Positions 1 to 8,363 of a stretch of 64,000 bases of DNA are shown piece after piece. The stretch is taken from the NCBI RefSeq assembly GCF_025150565.1, contig NZ_CP102283.1:1736001-1800000 (forward strand). Direction: 5' to 3'. Position 1 is the stretch's first letter. Each line of letters starts with the position of its first letter. Both the position numbers and the translations under genes were made by a program. Source of the stretch: Granulicatella adiacens ATCC 49175 (GTDB lineage: Bacteria > Bacillota > Bacilli > Lactobacillales > Aerococcaceae). Below the pieces are notes generated by a model. That model did not search any database and was not told where the DNA came from. It saw only the letters and a program-made list of their open reading frames with translations.

Positions 1-82
1 CGGCGATTCCTTTTTTACTGAGTTGGTAGGCCGCCGTTGCCCCTACAATCCCAGCTCCTACGATTGCTACTGATTTAGTCAT
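1..82 (-). CDS. FAD-dependent oxidoreductase, N-terminus only (runs off window)
   Basis: Only the first 27 codons are present, reading leftwards from an ATG at 82. The peptide begins MTKSVAIVGAGIVGATAAYQ, a Rossmann dinucleotide-binding motif (GxGxxG) at the extreme N-terminus as in DAO-type (glycine/D-amino-acid oxidase-like) flavoenzymes. It starts 11 nt after the amidase stop codon on the same strand, so the two are probably co-transcribed. The subfamily and substrate cannot be told from this fragment. Confidence 0.7.
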   Translation of the reverse strand, partial: MTKSVAIVGAGIVGATAAYQLSKKGIA

Positions 83-93
83 CTTGTTCACTC

Positions 94-1542
94 CTAGCTG
101 AACTGTCTCATTTCAAATTGCCCTTGTTCTTCAAACCACTCTGCTACTTGCAAGAGCAGTGCCTCTTGCCCACGAGCTGCCATGAACTGCACGCCGATTG
201 GTAGGCCTTTATCACTAAGATACACCGGTAAGCTAATCGCAGGCGCACCTGTAATATTCGATAATTGCGTAAATGGCGTCAAGGCCAAGGTACGATCAAA
301 CATCCGCCAAATCACACTTTGTTGCTCAGGGACGCTGAGTTCTTCGATCTGGTTGAGCGCCTGACGAACCGATTCCTCCATCGGAAATTGCGTTTGAAGA
401 GGCGCCACATCACTGACGGTCGGCGTTAAAATCAGGTCAAACTCCTCATGCACCTTCTCCATCGCATGCGCGTAAGTATCCCATTTGGCAAGAGCCACAC
501 TGTAATCTTTGGCAAGAATGTGCTGCCCGGATTGATAAATGCCCCATGTCATCAGTTCCATATCGTCCTTAGTCAGCGCTCGTCCAAGACTGGCTTCCAA
601 GCCTTGCATCATCGCTGCGGTCTCGACACTATTCATTAAATAGTAATTCTTCATCACTTCCACACCGTCGACAGGCCAGCCGATGGGTTCCACTTCACAG
701 CCGATGTCTTCAAGGAAATGAACCGCCTTACGTAGCGCGGCTTTAGCTTCTGGAGCAACCACGCTCTCAATTGGGGATTTCTCAATGACGCCCACTCGAA
801 GCGGACGCTCTAAACGGACTTCCCACTCGCGAATCAGTGGCGCTAAAAACGGACTATCCTTCTGCTCAACTTGTAAGGCGCGCAACAGTTCACGCGTGTC
901 GCGCACACTCTTCGTCATCGCAAAATTCACCGAAGCCCCTTGCCAGCCACGATAGCTACCAGGACCGACAGGAATTCGACCCCGACTCGGCTTCAAGCCT
1001 AATAGTCCTGAGAAACTTGCGGGAATACGAATTGAACCGCCGCCATCACTGGCTGCTGCAATCTGCACCATGCCGCTTGCAACGGCTGCCGCTGCACCAC
1101 CGCTAGACCCACCAGCATTGCGTTTCAGGTCATAGGGATTATTCACCGGCCCCCAGAGCTTAGCTTCCGTCATATTTTTAAACCCAAACTCGGGAGTATT
1201 CGTCCGCCCCACGATAATAAACCCGGCCTCTTCCAGACGCTTCACAAAGTTGTCGGTGCGTTTCATTGGGATGTCCTTTAACAGTTTACTTCCGCAACTG
1301 GATGGTTCCCCCGCTTGATTTTGCCCGAGGTCTTTCAATAGAAGCGGCACGCCTCCAAACGGCAAGCCCTCAAACGAGCGCGTCTTCGCTTCTTCTAGCG
1401 CCCGCTCTGCTTGGATGTGAACAACCGCATTCAACTCGGGATTGAATGCATGGATTTTTTCTAAACTTTCTTGTACTAATTCAACCGGAGAGACTTCCTG
1501 ATTCCTTACAGCCTCTCGCATCTCAATGGCGTCTTTCCACAT
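94..1542 (-). CDS. Amidase (amidase-signature family)
   Basis: This is a 482-residue amidase-signature hydrolase that cleaves C-N amide bonds, probably in the cytoplasm. The Ser-cisSer-Lys triad is visible: Lys70 in PLLLKDLG, the cis-Ser at 146 in GGSSGG (144-149), and the nucleophile Ser170 in DGGGSIRIP. The 24-residue spacing between the two serines matches the family. Length is normal, there is no signal peptide, and the protein lacks the GatB/GatC neighbours expected of the GatA transamidosome subunit, so a stand-alone amidase is more likely. The first gene downstream, 11 nt away, is a FAD oxidoreductase, which suggests a small catabolic operon. The natural substrate is unknown. Confidence 0.9.
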   Translation of the reverse strand: MWKDAIEMREAVRNQEVSPVELVQESLEKIHAFNPELNAVVHIQAERALEEAKTRSFEGLPFGGVPLLLKDLGQNQAGEPSSCGSKLLKDIPMKRTDNFVKRLEEAGFIIVGRTNTPEFGFKNMTEAKLWGPVNNPYDLKRNAGGSSGGAAAAVASGMVQIAAASDGGGSIRIPASFSGLLGLKPSRGRIPVGPGSYRGWQGASVNFAMTKSVRDTRELLRALQVEQKDSPFLAPLIREWEVRLERPLRVGVIEKSPIESVVAPEAKAALRKAVHFLEDIGCEVEPIGWPVDGVEVMKNYYLMNSVETAAMMQGLEASLGRALTKDDMELMTWGIYQSGQHILAKDYSVALAKWDTYAHAMEKVHEEFDLILTPTVSDVAPLQTQFPMEESVRQALNQIEELSVPEQQSVIWRMFDRTLALTPFTQLSNITGAPAISLPVYLSDKGLPIGVQFMAARGQEALLLQVAEWFEEQGQFEMRQFS

Positions 1543-1645
1543 AGTTCCACGTCCTCTCTACAGCTTCATTGTACAAGGAAAAAGAAAGAGGGTAAAGGGG
1601 CAGTTCGTAAAGATTCTCTTTACTTTTCATTCTAATTCCTAGCAA

Positions 1646-1668
1646 AAAAGCGGTATTTCTACCGCTCT
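1646..1668 (-). terminator. Rho-independent terminator of the GNAT gene
   Basis: On the minus strand a short hairpin (AGCGGTAGAAATACCGCT) is followed by TTTTTTGC, about 30 nt after the acetyltransferase stop codon. Confidence 0.75.
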
Positions 1669-1694
1669 AACTTCTAAAGCTTCATCCTAATACT

Positions 1695-2393
1695 TCATAA
1701 GGATTGTTGTGAAAGGGAGTGGTACTGCACTCCCTCTTCATTAAAGTTCTCTGGATGCAACCATTTTTCGAACCGTTCCTTTCGCTTAGGCCACTCTTGA
1801 TCAATCATCGAATACCAATCTGTATCTCTAGTTCGCCCTTTATAAACGACGGCTTGTCTAAATCGCCCTTCATAGGTAAATCCTAGACGTTTTGCGGCAC
1901 GCTTCGAAGGTTCATTGAGCGCATCACATTTCCATTCATAACGGCGATAGCCCATCTCTTCAAATACATACCGTGCCATTAAATATTGCGCCTCTGTCGC
2001 AATTCTGGTTCGCTGTAACTCGGGTAAATAAGTCACCGAACCGATTTCGACCACTCGGTTTGCTGTATCCAGGCGCATTAACGCGAAGGTTCCCAGCGCC
2101 TTTTGGGTATTTTTATCCAAAATTACATAATAAAATTTGGAGGAATCTCGTAATAAACGCTCAAAAAGCTCGTCCCATTCGGCTTTATTGGCAACCGAAC
2201 TTCCCGCTAAATACGTCCACATGTGCGCAGGAGTATCTGGCCCATAGACAGCATATAAAGCTTCTTTATGCGACTCGTTCAGCTTCTCCAAGCGCGTATA
2301 TCTTCCTTCAATGCTCGCCGCCGTTGGAAGTACCCCTGGAGTAAACCCAGGAACAGCTTCCCCAATCACTTGTCCAAATTCATTTGTCTTCAT
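1695..2393 (-). CDS. GNAT-family N-acetyltransferase (RimJ/RimL type)
   Basis: This 232-residue protein is a GNAT acetyltransferase of the RimJ/RimL-like subgroup, which moves an acetyl group from acetyl-CoA to an amine. The core runs from about residue 30 to 195: the EIGSVTYLPELQRTRIATEA strand and loop correspond to the acetyl-CoA pyrophosphate-binding motif A, and YEWKCDALNEPSKRAAKRLG to the typical RimL C-terminal motif (asparagine followed by a helix before the LGF turn). The short N-terminal extension (NEFGQVIGEAVPGF) is common in the YjcK/YdaF-like relatives that act on small molecules or unknown proteins. It is monocistronic, with its own terminator. The substrate cannot be predicted. 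Confidence 0.85.
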   Translation of the reverse strand: MKTNEFGQVIGEAVPGFTPGVLPTAASIEGRYTRLEKLNESHKEALYAVYGPDTPAHMWTYLAGSSVANKAEWDELFERLLRDSSKFYYVILDKNTQKALGTFALMRLDTANRVVEIGSVTYLPELQRTRIATEAQYLMARYVFEEMGYRRYEWKCDALNEPSKRAAKRLGFTYEGRFRQAVVYKGRTRDTDWYSMIDQEWPKRKERFEKWLHPENFNEEGVQYHSLSQQSL

Positions 2394-2481
2394 ATCCTCT
2401 TCTACCTTCTATCTGTCAGTCTCATCACTTCTTAAAGTACCTTATTATACCACTTCTTTGTAAAAATGAGGACTTCCTACT

Positions 2482-2844
2482 CTACTCTTCCTCTGCTGTC
2501 TCCACTAAATAGAGCTCCTGGAGGTCGCTGATAGACAGCCACCTTGCTTCTGCCTGCGACTCCACGTAGACGGCTTCGCCGCTCAATTCCACAGGCACAC
2601 CGACCACCATTTCATGCCCTTCCTTCTTCTTCACGCGAAAACACGCCAGTTGCCGGTGAACATAGAGTTGAGTCAGCAGCGTCCATTTTTCCTCTTTCGT
2701 GAGGCGACTCGTGTAATGCTCCATCCGCTTCTCCTTGGCGATTTCACTCGTATGTTCCGACAAGAAGAAGCCTTGCCACTTCGCCATGCCACGGTCTGTA
2801 TATTCTCTGGTTGCTTTATACGGTAAATACATACGCATATTCAT
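2482..2844 (-). CDS. YolD-like protein partnered with Y-family polymerase
   Basis: This 120-residue protein belongs to the YolD-like family, recognised by the DRGMAKWQGFFLSEHT segment near residues 18-33 and by its position. In Bacillus and its relatives YolD-like genes lie directly beside a UvrX/YqjW-type DNA polymerase and are induced with it. Here the start codon overlaps the polymerase stop by 4 nt (ATGA arrangement), so translation is probably coupled. The molecular role of the family is not established; a regulatory or accessory role in translesion synthesis is inferred from context. The Met at residue 3 or 5 could be an alternative start. Confidence 0.8.
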   Translation of the reverse strand: MNMRMYLPYKATREYTDRGMAKWQGFFLSEHTSEIAKEKRMEHYTSRLTKEEKWTLLTQLYVHRQLACFRVKKKEGHEMVVGVPVELSGEAVYVESQAEARWLSISDLQELYLVETAEEE

Positions 2845-4256
2845 GTCAATCCATCTAACCCTCCTGCCGAATGCCCTCCGACGAGCTGACTGCGCGCCTT
2901 CACGCGGGACGATTCCAATAGAGAGTTCGCCTTCAAGAGCGAGGTGAAGCCGAATTCGTCGCGAATCGTATCGACGGCCTTTTGCAATTTTTCTTCCTTT
3001 TCGACCTGCTCGTAATCGTCGAATAATGAAAATACCGTAATCGCCTCATCTACGAGCCCTTGATAGGAAATCCCTACTCGACGCACCGCACCACTCGTAT
3101 ATTTCTGGCGAAACAAGTCCAATACCACTTCCGTCAGAGGCTTCGTTTGATTCGTGGGGTCGATTTTTCGTTGCGCCTGAATCGATTTTTTCTCCTCCGT
3201 TCTAGAGTACCCCACATGAATCGATACACAAGTCGTCTTCTTGCGGACCCTGCGCAGGCGAACGGCCACTTGCTCGGCCATTTCTCTTAAAATCAACTCG
3301 ATATCGCCCTTGCGACGGTAATCTTTCGGCAAAATTTGCGAGTTCCCGATACCGTGTGATTTCACCTTGTAGGGATGATGGACATTGCTCTCATCGATGC
3401 CATTCGCGTGAAACCACAGCTCCACGCCCATAATCCCCAGATGCTTCTTCAATAGATCCGCATCCGCATGCGCCAATTCCTTAATCGTGTAAATCTTCAG
3501 CTGGTTCAGCCGCTTTTCCATACGACTGCCAATTCCCCAGAAATCCGTCATCTTCTCGATTCCCCAGACCTTCGTTTCCACGTCCTCGTACGACCAGTTG
3601 GCGCGCATATTCTTCGCACTCTTAGCCTCATTATCCAGCGCGAGTTTAGCAAGGAGAGGATTCGCATTAGACATCCCTACCGTTGAATAGAGCCCTGTCT
3701 CCTTCCAAATCGCCCGCTGAATTTGCGCGGACAAGAGGTCTAATTTTTCCTTTCTAGAAAGCGTCGGATCCGGGAAGAAATAATTCAAAGAAGTCGTCAA
3801 ATCGACAAAGCCTTCATCGATGGAATACGGATAAATCTCACTCGTCGTGGCAAAATTTTGCAAAATACGCTGAATCTGCATATTAATCCGGATATACTCG
3901 GACATCCTTGGTGGGACAATGACGGTCGCCCTCGCCCACGCCTCGATGAAACGCACGAAGGCCGCATCCGTGGGGAGCCCTTGACGCTCGGCCTTATAAT
4001 AGGAAAAGCGACGCGTATGAATATCAAACGGCAAGTCGTAGGTTCGACCGACATTTTTGCGCCCAAAGACTTTCTTGAAGACGGGAGAAGACGCCAAAAT
4101 GAGCCCCTTGCAATTATCCGCGCGACTCATCACACACAACGACGCCTTGAGCGGATGCAGTCCTCTGGCGATGCACTCGACGCTGGCATAGAACGACTTC
4201 ATATCGATAAACGCAATGTCGCTTCTTGGTTCCAAACTGTAGTTAATCAGACTCAT
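2841..4256 (-). CDS. Y-family translesion DNA polymerase (UvrX/UmuC-like)
   Basis: This 471-residue Y-family polymerase copies past damaged template bases. Catalytic acids are visible at Asp18 (FIDMKSFYASVE) and Asp147-Glu148 (YSIDEGF). The thumb helix-hairpin-helix region (FWGIGSRMEKRLNQL and ELAHADADLLKKHLGIMG) and the little-finger domain (about 300-420) follow in normal order. The sequence matches the UvrX/UmuC-like group of Firmicutes rather than DinB, as the adjoining YolD gene and the SOS promoter also suggest. The gene is preceded by a promoter with a perfect GAAC-N4-GTTC box between -35 and -10, so it should be induced by DNA damage. The C-terminus ends in a basic tail without an obvious clamp-binding motif that I can point to. 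Confidence 0.92.
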   Translation of the reverse strand: MSLINYSLEPRSDIAFIDMKSFYASVECIARGLHPLKASLCVMSRADNCKGLILASSPVFKKVFGRKNVGRTYDLPFDIHTRRFSYYKAERQGLPTDAAFVRFIEAWARATVIVPPRMSEYIRINMQIQRILQNFATTSEIYPYSIDEGFVDLTTSLNYFFPDPTLSRKEKLDLLSAQIQRAIWKETGLYSTVGMSNANPLLAKLALDNEAKSAKNMRANWSYEDVETKVWGIEKMTDFWGIGSRMEKRLNQLKIYTIKELAHADADLLKKHLGIMGVELWFHANGIDESNVHHPYKVKSHGIGNSQILPKDYRRKGDIELILREMAEQVAVRLRRVRKKTTCVSIHVGYSRTEEKKSIQAQRKIDPTNQTKPLTEVVLDLFRQKYTSGAVRRVGISYQGLVDEAITVFSLFDDYEQVEKEEKLQKAVDTIRDEFGFTSLLKANSLLESSRVKARSQLVGGHSAGGLDGLT

Positions 4257-4312
4257 CGAACACGCCTCCCTTCTTGCGATGTTTCGGTTTTAAAACGACT
4301 AATTTTTCACGT

Positions 4313-4353
4313 AGCCCCTAGAAACCTCTCTATAGCAACGTTTCTAAGGGGCT
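4313..4353. other. Strong hairpin in the 5' leader of the SOS polymerase operon
   Basis: AGCCCCTAGAAAC and GTTTCTAAGGGGCT pair around a 14-nt loop, giving a 13-bp stem with one bulge. On the minus strand it lies about 60 nt upstream of the polymerase start and about 45 nt after the predicted transcription start. It is not followed by a T-run in that direction; on the plus strand a T-rich stretch follows at some distance. It could reduce leaky transcription or control translation, or it may be a relic of an insertion. Confidence 0.6.
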
Positions 4354-4403
4354 TGTTGTTGAATTTTTTCTCTTTTAGTGCCGAATCTGTTTGAACTACC
4401 TTA

Positions 4404-4433
4404 GTTATAACACGAACATATGTTCTCTTTCAA
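4404..4433 (-). promoter_or_regulatory. SOS-regulated promoter with LexA/DinR box
   Basis: Reading leftwards: -35 TTGAAA (4433-4428), an 18-nt spacer and -10 TATAAC (4409-4404). The spacer holds GAACATATGTTC (4414-4425), a perfect match to the Gram-positive LexA (DinR) half-site pair GAAC-N4-GTTC. LexA bound here would block RNA polymerase, so the downstream Y-polymerase and yolD genes should be SOS-inducible. Confidence 0.85.
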
Positions 4434-4500
4434 GCGAAATTCCTTCTCACTTTTCAAAAAATGAAGTCCCCCAAAAAGGAAATTTTTACAAGAAACGTTC

Positions 4501-4529
4501 TTGAATTTCCCCAAGCGTGCGAGTATAAT
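4501..4529 (+). promoter_or_regulatory. Promoter of the MATE gene; transcript may be leaderless
   Basis: TTGAAT (4501-4506), 17 nt, then a perfect TATAAT (4524-4529). The predicted transcription start falls at or just before the ATG at 4537, leaving no room for a ribosome binding site. Confidence 0.7.
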
Positions 4530-4536
4530 TTCCCTT

Positions 4537-5889
4537 ATGAAAAAGACCGCTATTAACTTAACAGACGGACCGATTTTGCGGTCCATTATTACATTTGCAA
4601 TTCCAATTGTTATTTCAAATATATTCCAGCAACTCTATAACACTGCCGATATTATGATTGTAGGGAGGTTCCTTGGGCAGGATGCGCTGGCAGCTGTTGG
4701 GGCGACCGCAGCCATCTTTGAACTGATTGTCGGATTCGCACTCGGCGTCGGCAACGGGATGGGCGTCATCATCGCGCGCTACTACGGCGCCAATAACCAT
4801 CGCCTCTTAAAACGCGCCGTCTCAGCCACCATCGTCATCGGGGCTGTCCTCAGTCTCTTAGTGGCAACCATCGGATTCTTCGGAATGTATCCACTGCTCG
4901 AGTTTCTTGGAACACCCGCTAGTATTATCGACCAGTCCTACGAGTACATCTCCATTATCGTGCTCGGAATCGCGGTGACATTTGCGTATAATTTATGCGC
5001 CGGGTTGCTGCGTGCTGTAGGGGATAGTCAAGCAGCCCTTTACTTCTTGATTTTCTCAGCGGTGGCGAATATCTTCCTCGATATTTTACTCATTACAACG
5101 TTCAACATGGGCGTTGCAGCAGCGGCCATTGCGACGATTATTGCTCAGGGCATATCGGCCGTTCTCTGCTTTATCTATATCAAAAAACGCGCCAGCTTCC
5201 TTATCCCGGCCAAAAGTGATTTTGTCCGCGACGACGAACTATATTTAGACCTCCTCAGCCAAGGCTTAGCCATGGGACTCATGTCATCCATCGTCTCACT
5301 AGGATCCGTGATGCTACAGACTTCCATCAACGCCCTTGGACCGGTCATCATCAGTGCACAAACTTCTGCCAGACGGATTTTTGCGTTCTCGACCTTGCCA
5401 TTTGCGGCGATTGCGGCAGCAATGACGACCTTCACTTCGCAAAACTTCGGTGCCAACAAAGTGCACCGGATTGCCAAAGGGATTCGTCAAGGCAGTCTGC
5501 TGGCGTTTGGATGGGCGATTCTGGTCTGCATTATTTTATTCTTTGCGAGTCCATTCCTAAACGAACTCGTCTCTGGATCGAGCGACCCGCTTCTACTGGA
5601 TAATGCCGCGCTGTATAACCGCATCGGATCACTCTTCTATGTACCGTTAGCGCTCCTTTTGATTTTACGAAATAGTTTGCAAGGGCTTGGGCAAAAGGTG
5701 ACGCCGCTTGTGTCGAGTTTTATCGAGCTGGCAGGGAAGGTGCTTTTCGTGGTGTTTGTGATTCCGCAGGCGGGGTATCTTGGGGTGATTTTTGCAGAGC
5801 CGATCATTTGGTGCCTGATGGCCATCTATCTTTCCTACGCCTTCTTGCGTCATCCGCTCATTAAAGAAGTAAGGCATGAAATATTTTGA
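4537..5889 (+). CDS. MATE-family multidrug/sodium exporter
   Basis: This 450-residue membrane protein belongs to the MATE family, which exports drugs or metabolites in exchange for Na+ or H+. The family hallmark INLTDGPILRSIITFAIPI comes within 5 residues of the start, followed by QQLYNTADIMIVGRFLGQDA and about twelve hydrophobic segments in two homologous halves (the second starts near LAMGLMSSIV). I start it at the ATG at 4537 because homologues begin just before the xLTxGxI motif; an in-frame TTG at 4501 lies inside the -35 box and is unlikely. No Shine-Dalgarno sequence precedes this ATG. The gene stands alone between the divergent SOS operon and a structured repeat. The substrate is unknown. 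Confidence 0.9.
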   Translation: MKKTAINLTDGPILRSIITFAIPIVISNIFQQLYNTADIMIVGRFLGQDALAAVGATAAIFELIVGFALGVGNGMGVIIARYYGANNHRLLKRAVSATIVIGAVLSLLVATIGFFGMYPLLEFLGTPASIIDQSYEYISIIVLGIAVTFAYNLCAGLLRAVGDSQAALYFLIFSAVANIFLDILLITTFNMGVAAAAIATIIAQGISAVLCFIYIKKRASFLIPAKSDFVRDDELYLDLLSQGLAMGLMSSIVSLGSVMLQTSINALGPVIISAQTSARRIFAFSTLPFAAIAAAMTTFTSQNFGANKVHRIAKGIRQGSLLAFGWAILVCIILFFASPFLNELVSGSSDPLLLDNAALYNRIGSLFYVPLALLLILRNSLQGLGQKVTPLVSSFIELAGKVLFVVFVIPQAGYLGVIFAEPIIWCLMAIYLSYAFLRHPLIKEVRHEIF

Positions 5890-5964
5890 TTGAAAAGAGA
5901 CAAAATAAAATCCTCGGTGTCTTCATAGTGTTGGACGCCAAGGGCTTCTGTTGACCTTTCGGAT

Positions 5965-6086
5965 ATCTTCATAGTAAAGGAAATAACTGTACCGGCAAGA
6001 GCCGAAGTCTCTTTGCCTATCGAACTTCAAAGGGCGTCATGTTGATAAAATCAACTGACGCCCTAATTCAATTTTTGATTATTTCC
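5965..6086 (-). repeat. Structured interspersed element, copy 1 (5' arm short)
   Basis: Reading leftwards this carries the family core: hairpin 1 (AGGGCGTCAGTTGAT pairing with ATCAACATGACGCCCT), the strand TTTGAAGTTCGATAGG, hairpin 2 (AAGAGACTTCGGCTCTT) and CCGGTAC, then ACTATGAAGATATCC. The outer helix is reduced to GGAAATAA/TTATTTCC. A second 3'-end sequence (ACACTATGAAGACACC, about 5915-5933) lies just beyond, so another copy once overlapped it. It sits between two convergent genes. Confidence 0.75.
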
Positions 6087-6097
6087 AAACTTTTTAT

Positions 6098-6700
6098 TCA
6101 TTTTAGTTTAGTAATAGTTTTTATTATTTCATTTTCTTTTACTTTGTTTACCCCTAAGTCTGTTCTCATTGCATTTATTAGAATTTCAATATAATGTAAA
6201 GTCTTCTCGGTATCTTGCGGATTATCCGTGTTATTTTGCTTAAATGTATTCCACGCTCTAATTACAGAGGGAGATCCCCACAACAAGATACTAGATTGGA
6301 ATTTATTTATATTTTTAATAATCCTCTTTTTATCCATGTCTGGATTGATAATCATTAATTCATACATAAATCTCAGGAATAGCAAATACGCATCTTTCCT
6401 CTTCTCAGAAAGATATTCTTTTCTTTTCATGTATGCGGAATATACAACCCCTGCGATTGAAACTACACCTGTCACAATTGCTACTTTAAAAACACTATCT
6501 AGATTTAACACATACTCAATAATATTTGGAATCAAAATTATTATTTCTAAAATACCAGAAATCACAAAAACAAACGCTACAATATTAAGCAAATATTTAA
6601 AAATGCCCCAACTAATGAATTGTTGAACTATGGATAATACTAGCATAACTCCAAAAGAACCAATCACTATTACCAATATCATATTTTTCTTACTCTCCAA
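6098..6700 (-). CDS. Three-TM membrane protein with cytoplasmic helical domain, partner of nuclease
   Basis: This 200-residue protein has hydrophobic segments at about 6-28, 33-60 and 70-90, then a basic turn (MKRKEYLSEKRK) and a C-terminal soluble part containing LLWGSPSVIRAWNTFKQ and ILINAMRTDLG. I recognise that soluble pattern from uncharacterised bacterial membrane proteins but cannot name the family. Its start overlaps the end of the upstream nuclease-like gene by 11 nt, so the two are translated as a pair. Base composition is AT-rich compared with the flanking core genes, as in an acquired cassette. A role in defence, or as the membrane partner of a toxic nuclease, is inference only. 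Confidence 0.75.
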   Translation of the reverse strand: MESKKNMILVIVIGSFGVMLVLSIVQQFISWGIFKYLLNIVAFVFVISGILEIIILIPNIIEYVLNLDSVFKVAIVTGVVSIAGVVYSAYMKRKEYLSEKRKDAYLLFLRFMYELMIINPDMDKKRIIKNINKFQSSILLWGSPSVIRAWNTFKQNNTDNPQDTEKTLHYIEILINAMRTDLGVNKVKENEIIKTITKLK

Positions 6701-7409
6701 TCAAAGTAATTTTTTTATAGTTCGGTAAAGAATCTGAGAATGTATTAGGTATAAAAACATTGAATAAAATTTTATTTTTATCTATAAACATTCTTGAATC
6801 TCTTTCTTTAACTTCAACAGCTTGCAATCTTATTCCTCTAGGTACTATTTCATCTTTTCCATACATAAGTTTTGCCCTATAAAAATATTTTTTTCCAGTT
6901 TTTAATACTTCCATTTCTAAATAACTTTCATAATAGGATTGATTATCAAAAAATTTCTTTCCCCAATATACACTCCCTCTATTTGATAACTCCGTTTGAG
7001 GATAAATATTATTTACATTATAATAATTTAGACAAATTCCCTTAACAACTCCTCGAAACAATCTTTGTGCAAGAATATGTCCTGAATGAAATATAGTAGG
7101 TTTATATCGTTTCTTTTTACTACGTTTACTTTTTCCAAGAGTACTAGCATCAACAATTCCGTATCCACCTACAGCCCATCTTTTATCTAAATCTTTAAAT
7201 GCCGAAAAATAATTGGTATCATTAAACACCTGTATATCTTCATCTATTACTTTATTAAATTTTTCATCTAAGTCATCTATATCTTTAACTAGACGCATTG
7301 AATAATTTACTAAATCAAAATTCTTACCATCATTGGTGATTCCTAACTGCTCCCATAAGTCTCCTTCTTCAATTAATTGTGTTATTAGCTTTTTATAAAC
7401 ACTACACAT
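6690..7409 (-). CDS. Putative His-Me-finger (DNA/RNA non-specific-type) nuclease
   Basis: The 239-residue protein carries the order of motifs seen in NUC-type His-Me-finger nucleases: SGHILAQRLFRG with candidate catalytic His111 (families usually have DRGH), then NVNNIYPQTELSNRGS with candidate metal-binding Asn134 and Asn143. The N-terminal 80 residues are helical with no signal peptide, so it probably acts inside the cell, unlike secreted EndA. The next gene is a three-TM protein overlapping by 11 nt. Function is unproven; possibilities are an abortive-infection effector or a toxin kept at the membrane by its partner. The divergent methyltransferase gene starts about 150 nt away. Confidence 0.55.
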   Translation of the reverse strand: MCSVYKKLITQLIEEGDLWEQLGITNDGKNFDLVNYSMRLVKDIDDLDEKFNKVIDEDIQVFNDTNYFSAFKDLDKRWAVGGYGIVDASTLGKSKRSKKKRYKPTIFHSGHILAQRLFRGVVKGICLNYYNVNNIYPQTELSNRGSVYWGKKFFDNQSYYESYLEMEVLKTGKKYFYRAKLMYGKDEIVPRGIRLQAVEVKERDSRMFIDKNKILFNVFIPNTFSDSLPNYKKITLIGE

Positions 7410-7557
7410 CTAACGCCTCCTTTTGCTCATTATATCACTAGGAATTAGTCTTTAATAGCTCTATTTCATCATAATTCTCTACAACACCTCTTTTTTTACT
7501 AAGAATTTGTCGTATAATGAAAGTAGCTAAATTAAAAAACGGTGAGGAGATTATCAG

Positions 7558-8322
7558 ATGAGCAATTATATAAAAAGTAATCAAGATCGATGGAATAATG
7601 TACAAAATACCTATACTGAACCATTGACACATGAAGAATTAGAAGAAGCTAGAAAGCATCCCATTTCTGTTGCGTTAACGGTTGGGAAAAAAGTTCCGGA
7701 AGACTGGTTTGAAAAAGCCAACGGGAAAAAGATACTAGGATTAGCGTGTGGTGGCGGGCAGCAGGGTCCCGTTTTTGCTGCAAAAGGGTATGATGTCACC
7801 ATAATGGATTTTTCCACATCACAATTACAAAGAGATGAGATGGTGGCTGAAAGAGAAGGTTTAACAATCAATACCGTTCAAGGCGATCTGACAAAACCAT
7901 TCCCATTTGAAGATGAAACGTTTGATATTGTTTTTAATCCCGTTTCAAATGTCTATATAGAAGATTTAGAAAACATGTATAAAGAAGCCGCTCGCGTATT
8001 GAAAAAAGGCGGACTGTTAATGGTCGGGTTTATGAATCCTTGGATATACATGTACGATGCTGACGTTGTATGGGACCAACCTGATGAGGAATTACTGTTA
8101 AAATTCTCCATCCCTTTTAACTCCAAAGAGCTTGAAAAGGAAGGTAAAATCACCATCAATCCAGAATACGGATATGAATTTAGCCATACCTTAGAAAGTC
8201 AGATTAGAGGACAACTGAAAAATGGTCTCGCGATGATCGATTTTTATGAATCGTGTGATAAAAGGAATCGATTATCCCATTATGGGAATGACTATATCGC
8301 TACACTCTGCGTTAAACTGTAA
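7558..8322 (+). CDS. Class I SAM-dependent methyltransferase
   Basis: This 254-residue Rossmann-fold methyltransferase shows motif I at ILGLACGGGQQGPVFAAKG, motif II acidic residue in VTIMDFS, and the post-motif IV segment FDIVFNPVSNVYIEDLE, followed by ARVLKKGGLLMVGF. The protein begins SNYIKSNQDRWNNVQ, typical of the UbiE/SmtA-like group acting on small molecules. A good ribosome binding site (GGTGAGGAG) sits 8 nt before the ATG and TATAAT lies at 7513-7518. It is a single-gene unit, transcribed away from the nuclease pair. The substrate cannot be deduced. Confidence 0.88.
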   Translation: MSNYIKSNQDRWNNVQNTYTEPLTHEELEEARKHPISVALTVGKKVPEDWFEKANGKKILGLACGGGQQGPVFAAKGYDVTIMDFSTSQLQRDEMVAEREGLTINTVQGDLTKPFPFEDETFDIVFNPVSNVYIEDLENMYKEAARVLKKGGLLMVGFMNPWIYMYDADVVWDQPDEELLLKFSIPFNSKELEKEGKITINPEYGYEFSHTLESQIRGQLKNGLAMIDFYESCDKRNRLSHYGNDYIATLCVKL

Positions 8323-8363
8323 TGTGATAGAATATACTCGCATACATTGAGTAAACAAAAAGA

